A stretch of DNA of 40,217 nucleotides from Bacteroidales bacterium (GTDB taxonomy: Bacteria; Bacteroidota; Bacteroidia; Bacteroidales; PWNQ01): positions 1-40,217 of the forward strand of contig JAIPBW010000025.1 of assembly GCA_021738505.1 (NCBI GenBank), written 5' to 3'. The position numbers were made by a program, and so were the translations under genes. Numbering within the stretch: the first letter of the stretch is position 1; the number at the start of each line of letters is the position of its first letter. This document shows, one piece after another, positions 6,359 to 14,115 of this stretch. The notes beneath the pieces are model-generated. The model was not told where the DNA came from. It worked only from the letters and a program-made list of their open reading frames with translations, and did not search any database.

Positions 6359-9256
6359 TTAAAATGAATGACTAATACCGATACTAAAGGTCCTGCCCGG
6401 ATTCATCAAAGTATAGATTTGATCTGAGGCTTTATATGATTTGTAGACACTTTTATTTTGGCTGTTTAGAACGTTGGAGATCTTGAAGTCAAGTTTCGTA
6501 TTTCCTTCTTTTCCTAAAGTTTTTTTTACACTGACATTCAACCCATGATACGGTTTTTGATAGACATCCGGGAAAAGTCCTCCACCCACTATTTTTAATG
6601 TAGGTCCTTTCACATTGTAAAAAGCACCGGCATCCAGTCCCAATTCCTTATTACCATAGGTAATGCCTGCGTTCAACACATAAGGAGACTGTCCGGCCAT
6701 CTGGCGATAATCTTTTATATCCTGTCCTTCTTTTTCAAATGTTTTGCGGGCATTGAATTCGGCATCGGTCATATCTACACGGGACTCAACAAGAGTAAGG
6801 TTTCCGCTCACATTAAACCGGCTCATGAAATCTGAAATAAAATCCAGGTCTTTTCTAAACTCAAACTCAACGCCATACAGAAATCCATTGCCCACGTTCC
6901 TGGGTTGATATTCTGTACTTGTTTGTTGTTCGGGAATACGAACTAGCTCAATTGGATTGTCAAATTGTTTATAAAAAGTACTGACAGAAACCAACTGCCC
7001 TTTTTTCATATAAAATTCCCAACGGAGGTCAAAGTTGTTAATTCTGGTTTCGGTTAATTCACCATCCCAGCCTGAATAAGTAAATAAACTCCCGTTAAAT
7101 ATGCGGTTTGAAATGGGATCAAGGATTTGGGCGAAAGACAGTTCTTTAAAAGAAGGCCTGGCTATCGTACGGGCATAGGCAAACCGGATTTTTTGCATGC
7201 TGCTGAATTCATAAATAAGGTTAAGGGAAGGAAATAAATCCAGCGATTCAAGTACTTTTTCGTTGTCGAGGTTACGGCCATTTTCTGTATCTCCGCTGGC
7301 ATATTGCTGGTCACGTCCGGTGTGGCGTTGCACATAATTCTCCGCCCTCAGACCGGTAATGGCTTTTAGACTCCGCAAAATTTCGAATTCATTCAGCGCA
7401 TAAAAGGCAGTATTATGTACATTTGATGAATAGGCATTGGGATTAGGATCACTGTTGCCCGACTGATAATATAAGCTATTAGGCTTATTGGGATAAATAT
7501 TTTCATCATCCAAAACATTGGATGGATCGGGGTCTGACCAGGATTGCCCGCCAAAGAATTGCATATCATAAAACAGTATTTCATAATCTCTTTGTTTATA
7601 GGTATGGCTAAAGCCAAACTTAAACTGAGCATTTTCTCCGTTAAATTTATAATTGCGTGTAACATCCATTTTAGATGTTACATTAACCTCATCCAGGTCG
7701 CGCCATATACGGGAAGGATTCCCTCCGGCCCCGGCATTAAAGCTCGTATCTAATTCAGTGTAAGTAAATGCAGTTTTTCGTATGTCCGGATCATCCGAGT
7801 CGGAAAAAGTCGGTGAAACGCGCCATTCTATTTCCCAGTCCGGATTAGCAAGGATATGTTTCCCGTTAAGCAAAATATTAGTCAATGAACGCTGATTGTA
7901 TTCCAGGTTATCCGATTCAGCCACATACCCTGACTGCCCGACAGCCTGCCGGTCATTATTAATAAGAAACCGCCCGGCTCTGCTGATACCATTTTGCAAA
8001 TGCATCGCTGTTAACCGGATTTTTGATTTTTTATTTTTATAAGCTAAACCACCCAGCAATCCCATTCGCACATTGTGTTCTCCCAATTCTCCTTTTCGGG
8101 TAGTCGCCACACGCATTTCATATTTTTCCGGTTCAATGTATCGTTGGTACTCTCCATAAAACACATCATCATAGTATTTAAAGGCAGATTTATAAGAAAG
8201 CGAAAAGATATACCCCAGCTTCCCCGGCGATTCTTGCTCATCCTCTGCCTTCAGGTCTATTTGATTTCCCAGCGAAATTCCGAAATCCGTATCCATAAAA
8301 CTGTTTTGGCGGGTGGCCCCTAAAACAGGTTCAAAAGATTTGATAAAGTCTACCACTTCCGCTGTAGATGCTCCGCTTATCGGTGTGGGGATATTATTTT
8401 GTTTTGCTCGCTCAGGTAAAGCTCGTGTTCCGTCATCAAATCCAAGAAAATCAGTATTGCCGCCATCATAGGTCAAATAATCTGAGTTAAAATGCATACC
8501 CGGATTGTAGGAAAAACCTGCAGAAACAGTTAATTGTTTCTTATCCGGAAAATCTTTGGTTTCAATATTTAATAATCCTCCTGTAAAATCAGCCGGCAAA
8601 TCAGCCGTGAAATTTTTCTTAACGGTCATATTCGATATTAATCCTGAAGGAAAAATATCCATTTGCAGGGTGTTCCGGTCAGGGTCAAGCCCCGGAATAT
8701 CCACATGGTTCAACATACTTTTGGAATAGCGGTCGCCAAGGCCTCGCACATAAAAATACTTCCCTCCTTCCACGGAAACACCGGTAACCCGTTTAACAGC
8801 TTCGGCAGCTGTGCCGTCTCCAATTAGTTCCATCTTCTGAGAAGACACTCCGTCCATTATAGCACTGGACTTTCTTTTGATTGTAGTCAATGCAGACTCT
8901 GAAGACCGCACAATATCGGCTGTAACGACTACAGCATCCAATTCTTCCGTACTACTCTTTAGTCGTATGCTCTGAAGGCTGTTCACTTCGCCTGCTTTGA
9001 CTTTTATATCCTCAATTATCATGGGTTGATAACTGATGTAAGATAATTTCAAATCATACGACCCTTCCTCCACATTCAAAGAAAATTTACCGTCTAAATC
9101 TGTAATTGCTCCTTTTGTTGTTCCTTTGATCAATACAGTAACTCCTACAAGAGACTCCCCGCTTTTATCATCAAAGACCTTCCCCCGGATTGTTCCTTTC
9201 TGTGCATATCCCATTACAGTTAAAAGGACTAGCAACGTCATCATTAAATTTCTCAT
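6359..9256 (-). CDS. TonB-dependent outer membrane receptor
   Basis: This is an outer-membrane active-transport barrel energised by TonB; the substrate is not identifiable from sequence. The frame is open to 9352, but the start at 9256 is preferred because it gives a clean signal peptide (MRNLMMTLLVLLTVMGYAQ). The resulting protein has 965 aa. Residues 20-100 form a carboxypeptidase-regulatory-like domain, about 125-235 the plug (including GKYFYVRGLGDRYSK and KKNFTADLPADFTGG), and the rest is a beta-barrel ending in an aromatic residue (SHSF), as in outer-membrane proteins. It lies 123 bp downstream of a beta-helix lipoprotein on the same strand with no good promoter between, so the two are probably co-transcribed. 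No SusD partner is present. A role in phosphate-ester or organophosphate uptake is possible because PiT is divergent, but this is inference. Confidence 0.93.
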   Translation of the reverse strand: MRNLMMTLLVLLTVMGYAQKGTIRGKVFDDKSGESLVGVTVLIKGTTKGAITDLDGKFSLNVEEGSYDLKLSYISYQPMIIEDIKVKAGEVNSLQSIRLKSSTEELDAVVVTADIVRSSESALTTIKRKSSAIMDGVSSQKMELIGDGTAAEAVKRVTGVSVEGGKYFYVRGLGDRYSKSMLNHVDIPGLDPDRNTLQMDIFPSGLISNMTVKKNFTADLPADFTGGLLNIETKDFPDKKQLTVSAGFSYNPGMHFNSDYLTYDGGNTDFLGFDDGTRALPERAKQNNIPTPISGASTAEVVDFIKSFEPVLGATRQNSFMDTDFGISLGNQIDLKAEDEQESPGKLGYIFSLSYKSAFKYYDDVFYGEYQRYIEPEKYEMRVATTRKGELGEHNVRMGLLGGLAYKNKKSKIRLTAMHLQNGISRAGRFLINNDRQAVGQSGYVAESDNLEYNQRSLTNILLNGKHILANPDWEIEWRVSPTFSDSDDPDIRKTAFTYTELDTSFNAGAGGNPSRIWRDLDEVNVTSKMDVTRNYKFNGENAQFKFGFSHTYKQRDYEILFYDMQFFGGQSWSDPDPSNVLDDENIYPNKPNSLYYQSGNSDPNPNAYSSNVHNTAFYALNEFEILRSLKAITGLRAENYVQRHTGRDQQYASGDTENGRNLDNEKVLESLDLFPSLNLIYEFSSMQKIRFAYARTIARPSFKELSFAQILDPISNRIFNGSLFTYSGWDGELTETRINNFDLRWEFYMKKGQLVSVSTFYKQFDNPIELVRIPEQQTSTEYQPRNVGNGFLYGVEFEFRKDLDFISDFMSRFNVSGNLTLVESRVDMTDAEFNARKTFEKEGQDIKDYRQMAGQSPYVLNAGITYGNKELGLDAGAFYNVKGPTLKIVGGGLFPDVYQKPYHGLNVSVKKTLGKEGNTKLDFKISNVLNSQNKSVYKSYKASDQIYTLMNPGRTFSIGISHSF

Positions 9257-9379
9257 AATGCTGATTTTATAAAAATACAGAAACAGACTCAAAGATTTCG
9301 CTTTAAGCCTGTTTGCTGAATGTGTTATTTGACAACTATTTATACCTGACAAATACTCTGATATTATTGACTTTCGTTT

Positions 9380-10606
9380 TTATAAATTGGATAATTCACC
9401 GTACTGGAATGCCCATGTCCAGTTAAAGACAGTGATGTCAGTAAAATCTTGCTTTCCTTCTTTAACGCCTGCTGGAACAGTTCCTCCGGTAATATAGTCT
9501 GATAAATTTCCGGAAGGTATGTCCAGATAAACCTCATCAAAGGTAACATCAGGAGCATCTTCAGGAGCAATATCAATAACCTGTCCTTGTTTAATATTGC
9601 GGATGGAGATATTTTTAAGATCGGTTATCGTATTCGCATCATAATCTATTAAATGACCGGATGAACGACTGTCACTATTAGCAACAACAATTCCGTTTTT
9701 GATTGTATAACCATCTTCGTAAGTTCCTTCTGGTCCGTCTAACTCGAAGTTATGACCGTCCGGCGTGATGATAACAAAATTATCCACTGATCCACCCCAG
9801 GATTGGTCGGCATCAAGAGCATCGTCATATACGTTCCAGCTAACAACATTTTTTACATTGACTGTTCCGCCAAACCATTCGATCCCATCATCCTGGTTGG
9901 CAACAACTTCTATATTTTCTGCTACTGTACCATTACCAACGCCACCAAAAGTAAGACCGTTGATCTCGTTTCCGGCACCAATATTAGAACCTCCGTGGCG
10001 AATAGAAATATACTTTAATTTACCGGAGTTATCAGCGGCATCATTTCCACCATACAATCCATTAGGATCGGAAGTCGGAATACCCTCAATCTGGACTTCC
10101 GTCACATCACCGCCATCGTTAGAAGCTGAGATAGGTGCTGATCCAAGGACAATAACACCACCCCATAATCCATCAATATCAGGATCAAGATTAGGACTGC
10201 CAAAATTGCCGTCGGCAACATCTTGTGGTGTAATCTCATCGGCTACGGAAGTAAAAATAATCGGAGCATTTGGAGTACCTTCTGCCATTAACTTAGCTCC
10301 TCTGGCAATAAGCAAAGCTGTGGAATTTGATCCGGTTCCTGCTTCCCCTTTGATAATTGTGCCGGGCTCGATTGTCAATGTTGCTCCGGACTCCACAGAA
10401 ATACGACCACCTAACTGATATACCTTATCGCTCGTCCAGGTTGTGTTTTCTGTAATATTTGAGCCGATTACTTCATTTCCTGTAGACTGATTATTATCAT
10501 TATTGTTATCATCGTCATCTTTATCGCAGGATGTAAAGGCAACAGATAAGCTTACAAAGAACATAAATGCAAGCATTGAACGAAATCTCATTTGAATGTT
10601 TTTCAT
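9380..10606 (-). CDS. Surface lipoprotein with right-handed beta-helix fold
   Basis: The start at 10606 gives a 408-aa protein beginning MKNIQMRFRSMLAF with a lipobox ending at Cys27 (VAFTSC); ATGs at 10618 and 10591 are alternatives. An Asp/Asn-rich linker follows the cysteine. The body contains repeated turns such as SGATLTIEPGTIIKG, ALLIARGAKLMAEGTPNAPIIF and LKYISIRHGG, characteristic of a parallel beta-helix. Bacteroidetes homologues of this type are often found beside TonB receptors and have sometimes been mislabelled as multidrug transporters. No catalytic residues can be named. It is probably the surface partner of the receptor encoded downstream. Its upstream region is shared with the divergent phosphate transporter and contains Pho-box-like repeats. 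Confidence 0.85.
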   Translation of the reverse strand: MKNIQMRFRSMLAFMFFVSLSVAFTSCDKDDDDNNNDNNQSTGNEVIGSNITENTTWTSDKVYQLGGRISVESGATLTIEPGTIIKGEAGTGSNSTALLIARGAKLMAEGTPNAPIIFTSVADEITPQDVADGNFGSPNLDPDIDGLWGGVIVLGSAPISASNDGGDVTEVQIEGIPTSDPNGLYGGNDAADNSGKLKYISIRHGGSNIGAGNEINGLTFGGVGNGTVAENIEVVANQDDGIEWFGGTVNVKNVVSWNVYDDALDADQSWGGSVDNFVIITPDGHNFELDGPEGTYEDGYTIKNGIVVANSDSRSSGHLIDYDANTITDLKNISIRNIKQGQVIDIAPEDAPDVTFDEVYLDIPSGNLSDYITGGTVPAGVKEGKQDFTDITVFNWTWAFQYGELSNL

Positions 10607-10748
10607 TTCTTTTCCCATTTTTTTTATAAGTTTGAAGAATTGATTGATTTTGTAATTTTCTTTTGATTTCTGATTGCAAATCAACCCCTGTTATCGAACC
10701 TGAATATTAAATGGGCATTACCTTTATATTAACTATCGAAAAACTGTT

Positions 10749-10804
10749 TTTACATTAATTTAACATTACATTGAGGTAACCTTGTGTTAACGTTAATTTA
10801 ATAT
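10749..10804 (+). promoter_or_regulatory. Pho-box-like direct repeats
   Basis: TTTACAT (10749-10755) and TTAACAT (10760-10766) are spaced exactly 11 bp apart, as are TTAACGT (10787-10793) and TTAATAT (10798-10804). Direct repeats of TTAACA-like heptamers with an 11-bp period are the known form of PhoP/PhoB binding sites in several bacteria. The second pair ends 9 bp before the -33 TTG of the phosphate transporter promoter, a plausible activator position. The region is AT-rich, so a chance match is possible. Confidence 0.4.
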
Positions 10805-10813
10805 TGAAAATCG

Positions 10814-10843
10814 TTGGTAGAAATTTACGAATGAATATTTTTG
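10814..10843 (+). promoter_or_regulatory. Promoter of the PiT phosphate transporter gene
   Basis: TTG at 10814-10816, a 19-nt spacer and a perfect TATTTTTG -7 box at 10836-10843 match the Bacteroidetes consensus. Transcription would begin near 10850, leaving about a 40-nt leader before the start codon. Confidence 0.8.
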
Positions 10844-10890
10844 CACCCAATAGTATAAAAGAAATGTTCATCTTTATTTAACCAAAAACC

Positions 10891-13140
10891 ATGGAAACCT
10901 TTTTTATTGTTCTTGTTGGCATACTCTTTCTATTAGCAATTTCCGACTTAGTAGTAGGAGTAAGTAATGATGCTGTAAACTTTTTAAATTCAGCCATTGG
11001 GGCAAAAGTTGCTCCCTTTCGTGTAATCATGATAATTGCCGCCATAGGTGTATTGGTTGGGGCAACATTTTCGGGCGGTATGATGGAGGTCGCACGTAAA
11101 GGGATCTTTCATCCCGAGTTTTTCACATTTCAGGAAATCATGTTTCTCTTCCTGGCCGTAATGATAACAGATGTCATCTTGCTGGATGTTTATAATACAT
11201 TAGGCCTTCCCACTTCAACCACAGTTTCTATTGTATTTGAGTTATTAGGTGCGGCCGTAGGACTAAGCTTGTTAAAAGTAATGCACAGTCCTGAAATCAC
11301 AAGTATTAGTCATTATATTAATTCAGATAAAGCACTACAGATTATCTTCGGAATATTACTCTCGGTGGTGGTTGCTTTTGCCATAGGGGCTCTTGTGCAA
11401 TATATTACCCGGCTGATCTTTTCATTTAATTTTGAGCGAAAGTTAAAATATTTAGGAGGTATTTTTGGAGGCATCGCCATTACAGCCATCACCTATTTTA
11501 TTCTGATTAAAGGAGTAAAAGGAGCTACCTTTATGAATGAAGCCACAAAAGAATATATTACCTCAAACGCACTCACCATCATTGGCGCTAGTTTTGTTTT
11601 TTGGACCATCATAACCCAATTACTGCATAGTCTCTTCAAGGTAGATATTTTAAAGTTTATTGTTTTGATTGGAACGTTTGCCTTAGCCATGGCATTTGCC
11701 GGTAACGATTTAGTAAACTTTATCGGTGTTCCGCTGGCCGGACTAGCTTCATTTAAAGCCTTTATTGCAGCACCGGGGCAGGATGCAACCCAGGTTATGA
11801 TGGACGCTCTGGCAGGACCGGTTAAAACAAGTACGATCTTTTTGGTCGGTGCCGGTATTATTATGGTTATTACGCTATGGACATCCAAAAAAGCGCGTTC
11901 CGTAGTAAACACCTCCATTGACCTTAGCCGCCAGAATGAAGGAACCGAACGCTTTGGCTCCAGTGGATTTTCCAGAGTTATTGTACGAAGAGCAATTGTT
12001 TTTGGAAATACCGTGAAAAATGTACTACCCTCAACTACACGAAAATATATCAACCAACAATTTGACGCCTCTAAAGCGAATGAAGAAAACGACAAAAGCG
12101 GCGTTTCTTTTGATAAGATAAGAGCTGCCGTTAATCTGATCGTAGCTTCTATTCTCATCTCTTTTGCAACCTCATTAAAGCTTCCGTTATCTACTACTTA
12201 CGTAACTTTTATGGTCGCTATGGGAACTTCCTTGGCCGATAGAGCCTGGGGTCGTGAAAGTGCCGTATACCGGATTACCGGTGTGCTTTCCGTCATCGGA
12301 GGCTGGTTCCTTACCGCTTTGTCTGCTTTTACTGTGGCTTTTATTGTCGTGAATTTTATCAGTTGGGGCGAGGTTTATGCAATAGCTGTTATGGTAATTA
12401 TTGCCATAACAATGATTATCCGTACGCATAAAATACATAATAAAAGAACAGAAGCATCGGAAAAGAAAAAACAAAAGGAATTGGCTCTGGTTGACAATGC
12501 CAGCGTAATGAAAAGCTGCTCGGTGAAAACCAAAGAAATTGTCGAAAGTATTAATCAAAATTACAGGGAAATTATTAATGCCCTTTATAAAGAAGACCGC
12601 AAAAATGCGAAATCTGCTTTAAAGTCTATTCGTCAATTAAATAAAGATCTGAAAGAAGAGCAAAATAACCTGGGAACCACAATTGTTAAACTTCAGGAAG
12701 AAGGAGCAGAAACCTCACATTATTATGTACAGGCTATCGGTTATCTCAGGGAAATTGGCCACTGCCTGCATTATATGGCAGAGCCCTCTTTCGACCATAT
12801 TGACAATATGCATAAAGGCCTTTCAGACGCACAAAAAGAAGAACTTGATAAAATCCAGAAACTACTTTATGAATTATTGAATTTAGCTTCTGAAATTATT
12901 CAAGAAAACACCTTTGTGAAAATTGATAACTTAATAGAAACTCAAAATAAATTGTTATCACAGCTCAAACAAGCCCGTAAAGACCAAATCAAACGAATCA
13001 AACATAAAGATACCGGGAAAAAGAATTCCATGTTATATCTGAATATACTTCAGGAAACAAAGAACTTATCTTTATTTTCCGTTAACCTGATTAAAGCGCA
13101 TCGCGATTTCGTTATTTATAACGACAGTGAGCATTTCTAA
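10891..13140 (+). CDS. PiT-family inorganic phosphate transporter with PhoU-like C-terminus
   Basis: This integral membrane protein should import inorganic phosphate by ion symport. Both halves of the PiT fold are visible: the signature VSNDAVNF (24-31) and its duplicate AGNDLVNF (about 270-277), plus the LPTSTT and LPLSTTY segments that follow each half. About ten to twelve hydrophobic segments span roughly residues 1-515. A soluble helical domain from about 535 to 745 resembles PhoU, which in other phosphate systems modulates transport or signalling. Such fusions are known in Bacteroidetes. The gene has its own promoter (10814-10843), upstream Pho-box-like repeats, and a strong terminator at 13201-13229, so it is probably a single-gene unit. 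It is divergent from the beta-helix lipoprotein and TonB receptor. Confidence 0.93.
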   Translation: METFFIVLVGILFLLAISDLVVGVSNDAVNFLNSAIGAKVAPFRVIMIIAAIGVLVGATFSGGMMEVARKGIFHPEFFTFQEIMFLFLAVMITDVILLDVYNTLGLPTSTTVSIVFELLGAAVGLSLLKVMHSPEITSISHYINSDKALQIIFGILLSVVVAFAIGALVQYITRLIFSFNFERKLKYLGGIFGGIAITAITYFILIKGVKGATFMNEATKEYITSNALTIIGASFVFWTIITQLLHSLFKVDILKFIVLIGTFALAMAFAGNDLVNFIGVPLAGLASFKAFIAAPGQDATQVMMDALAGPVKTSTIFLVGAGIIMVITLWTSKKARSVVNTSIDLSRQNEGTERFGSSGFSRVIVRRAIVFGNTVKNVLPSTTRKYINQQFDASKANEENDKSGVSFDKIRAAVNLIVASILISFATSLKLPLSTTYVTFMVAMGTSLADRAWGRESAVYRITGVLSVIGGWFLTALSAFTVAFIVVNFISWGEVYAIAVMVIIAITMIIRTHKIHNKRTEASEKKKQKELALVDNASVMKSCSVKTKEIVESINQNYREIINALYKEDRKNAKSALKSIRQLNKDLKEEQNNLGTTIVKLQEEGAETSHYYVQAIGYLREIGHCLHYMAEPSFDHIDNMHKGLSDAQKEELDKIQKLLYELLNLASEIIQENTFVKIDNLIETQNKLLSQLKQARKDQIKRIKHKDTGKKNSMLYLNILQETKNLSLFSVNLIKAHRDFVIYNDSEHF

Positions 13141-13200
13141 ACATTCCTGGTTTAATCTATAAATGATTTAAAGCAGCAAATAGCTTCACAAGAATAATTT

Positions 13201-13229
13201 GAGCTCCGAAACTTTCGGAGCTCTTTTTT
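13201..13229 (+). terminator. Intrinsic terminator after the phosphate transporter
   Basis: GAGCTCCGAAA (13201-13211) and TTTCGGAGCTC (13213-13223) are perfect 11-nt inverted arms, of which about nine base pairs can form a hairpin. Six T residues follow (13224-13229). It lies 60 nt past the stop codon. Confidence 0.92.
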
Positions 13230-13328
13230 CTAAATAAGTCTTTATTATATAAGTTGTTCTGTTTTGCACGTCCTATTTGCGGGGGAACCCCTTAACTTTA
13301 GCCATCTTCTTGTGTGTTTAAGGCAAGC

Positions 13329-13472
13329 ATGGAGGTTTCATATACACGAAGTCATATACCTTCAGTAATTAAAGTTGGGGTAACTTGCCGTATTAACGAA
13401 AAATATTTGTATCTTACAGCAATTGAAAAATACAAATCAGCTGACCAACAATTACATATATTCGTCTATTAA
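13329..13472 (+). CDS. Possible small ORF of 47 codons
   Basis: An ATG at 13329 opens a 47-residue frame beginning MEVSYTRSHIPSV and ending LHIFVY. It has no recognised domain or strong ribosome-binding site and matches no family I know. Its first ten bases (ATGGAGGTTT) and a later AATTGAAAAATACA block recur at 198-207 and about 283-296, where the frame closes after 12 codons. It may be a degenerate small gene or a chance frame in a repeated intergenic element. Confidence 0.2.
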   Translation: MEVSYTRSHIPSVIKVGVTCRINEKYLYLTAIEKYKSADQQLHIFVY

Positions 13473-13524
13473 CAAGGATTTATAAAAATCCGCAAGCGAA
13501 ACAAAATTATTATTAGGGAAATAC

Positions 13525-13556
13525 TTGAAAACAGGAGTCTGTTTTTTTTACATTTG
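13525..13556 (+). promoter_or_regulatory. Promoter of the exopolysaccharide locus with internal inverted repeat
   Basis: TTG (13525-13527), a 21-nt spacer and a perfect TACATTTG -7 box (13549-13556) form a Bacteroidetes-type promoter 62 nt before the response-regulator gene. The spacer contains AAAACAG (13528-13534), four bases, then CTGTTTT (13539-13545), a perfect 7-bp inverted repeat that would suit an operator. Confidence 0.65.
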
Positions 13557-13617
13557 ACCCAAGTTAAATAATTTGTCCCCCCTGTAAATTCATTTGTATT
13601 AACGAACATATTAACTC

Positions 13618-14022
13618 ATGAAGAAATCCAAAAAACATATTTTAGTTGTTGACGATGAAATTACAATCCGCACTTTATTAGTAAATATTATCGGGCAGGA
13701 ATATGAAGTTACGGCTAAAGAAAATGGCTTGCAAGCTTTAAATTGGATACAAGTTGGTAATATCCCGGATTTAATTATTGCCGATATCAAGATGCCGGAA
13801 CTGGATGGTTATCAACTCGTAAAAAATATTCGCAGCAGTGGCCTTTATAGCGACATTCCTTTACTTATGCTTTCCGGATCAGAAGATTCAAAAACACGCA
13901 TCAGTTTTTACAAATTAAGGGTTCGCAATTTTATTGTTAAACCATTTAATCCGGAAGAGTTGATGGTATTGGTTAAATTAATACTTGATGATCTGAATGA
14001 ACTGGATGAAACTCAAACTTAA
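13618..14022 (+). CDS. Single-domain response regulator
   Basis: The 134-aa protein is one complete receiver domain with no output domain. All phosphorylation residues are present: acidic pair Asp12-Asp13 (VVDDE), phosphoacceptor Asp56 (IIADIKMPELDG), Ser86 and Lys108 (VKPF). It would receive phosphate from a histidine kinase and act by protein-protein contact. It is the first gene of the exopolysaccharide locus, 62 nt after the promoter, and the next gene encodes a degenerate receiver fused to the initiating glycosyltransferase. Direct control of that enzyme by this protein is therefore an attractive inference. No kinase gene lies in the locus; the nearest is the hybrid kinase at 35702-37432. 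Confidence 0.9.
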   Translation: MKKSKKHILVVDDEITIRTLLVNIIGQEYEVTAKENGLQALNWIQVGNIPDLIIADIKMPELDGYQLVKNIRSSGLYSDIPLLMLSGSEDSKTRISFYKLRVRNFIVKPFNPEELMVLVKLILDDLNELDETQT

Positions 14023-14115
14023 TTTATTTTGAATATGCCGGCTAAAATGAAACGAACCTTCTAATGCCAGGCATCCACAACAAAAGAACAATAAAGAAGT
14101 ATTAAAATTATACCC

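Larger units (their letters stand above)
13141..13617. other. Intergenic region between phosphate transporter and EPS locus
   Basis: This 477-bp gap contains the transporter terminator (13201-13229), a possible 47-codon ORF (13329-13472) and the promoter of the exopolysaccharide locus (13525-13556). I saw nothing else that I can support. Confidence 0.6.

Noticed and set aside
9257-9352. 32-residue N-terminal extension of the TonB receptor
   Set aside because: The signal peptide begins at the ATG at 9256, and an extension would bury it.
9765-10418. 217-codon plus-strand frame
   Set aside because: It lies entirely antisense to the beta-helix lipoprotein gene, its product is low-complexity in Pro, Ser and Thr, and it has no recognisable domain.
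11493-12158. 221-codon minus-strand frame
   Set aside because: It is antisense to the well-supported PiT transporter gene and its product resembles no family I know; it reflects the codon pattern of the opposite strand.
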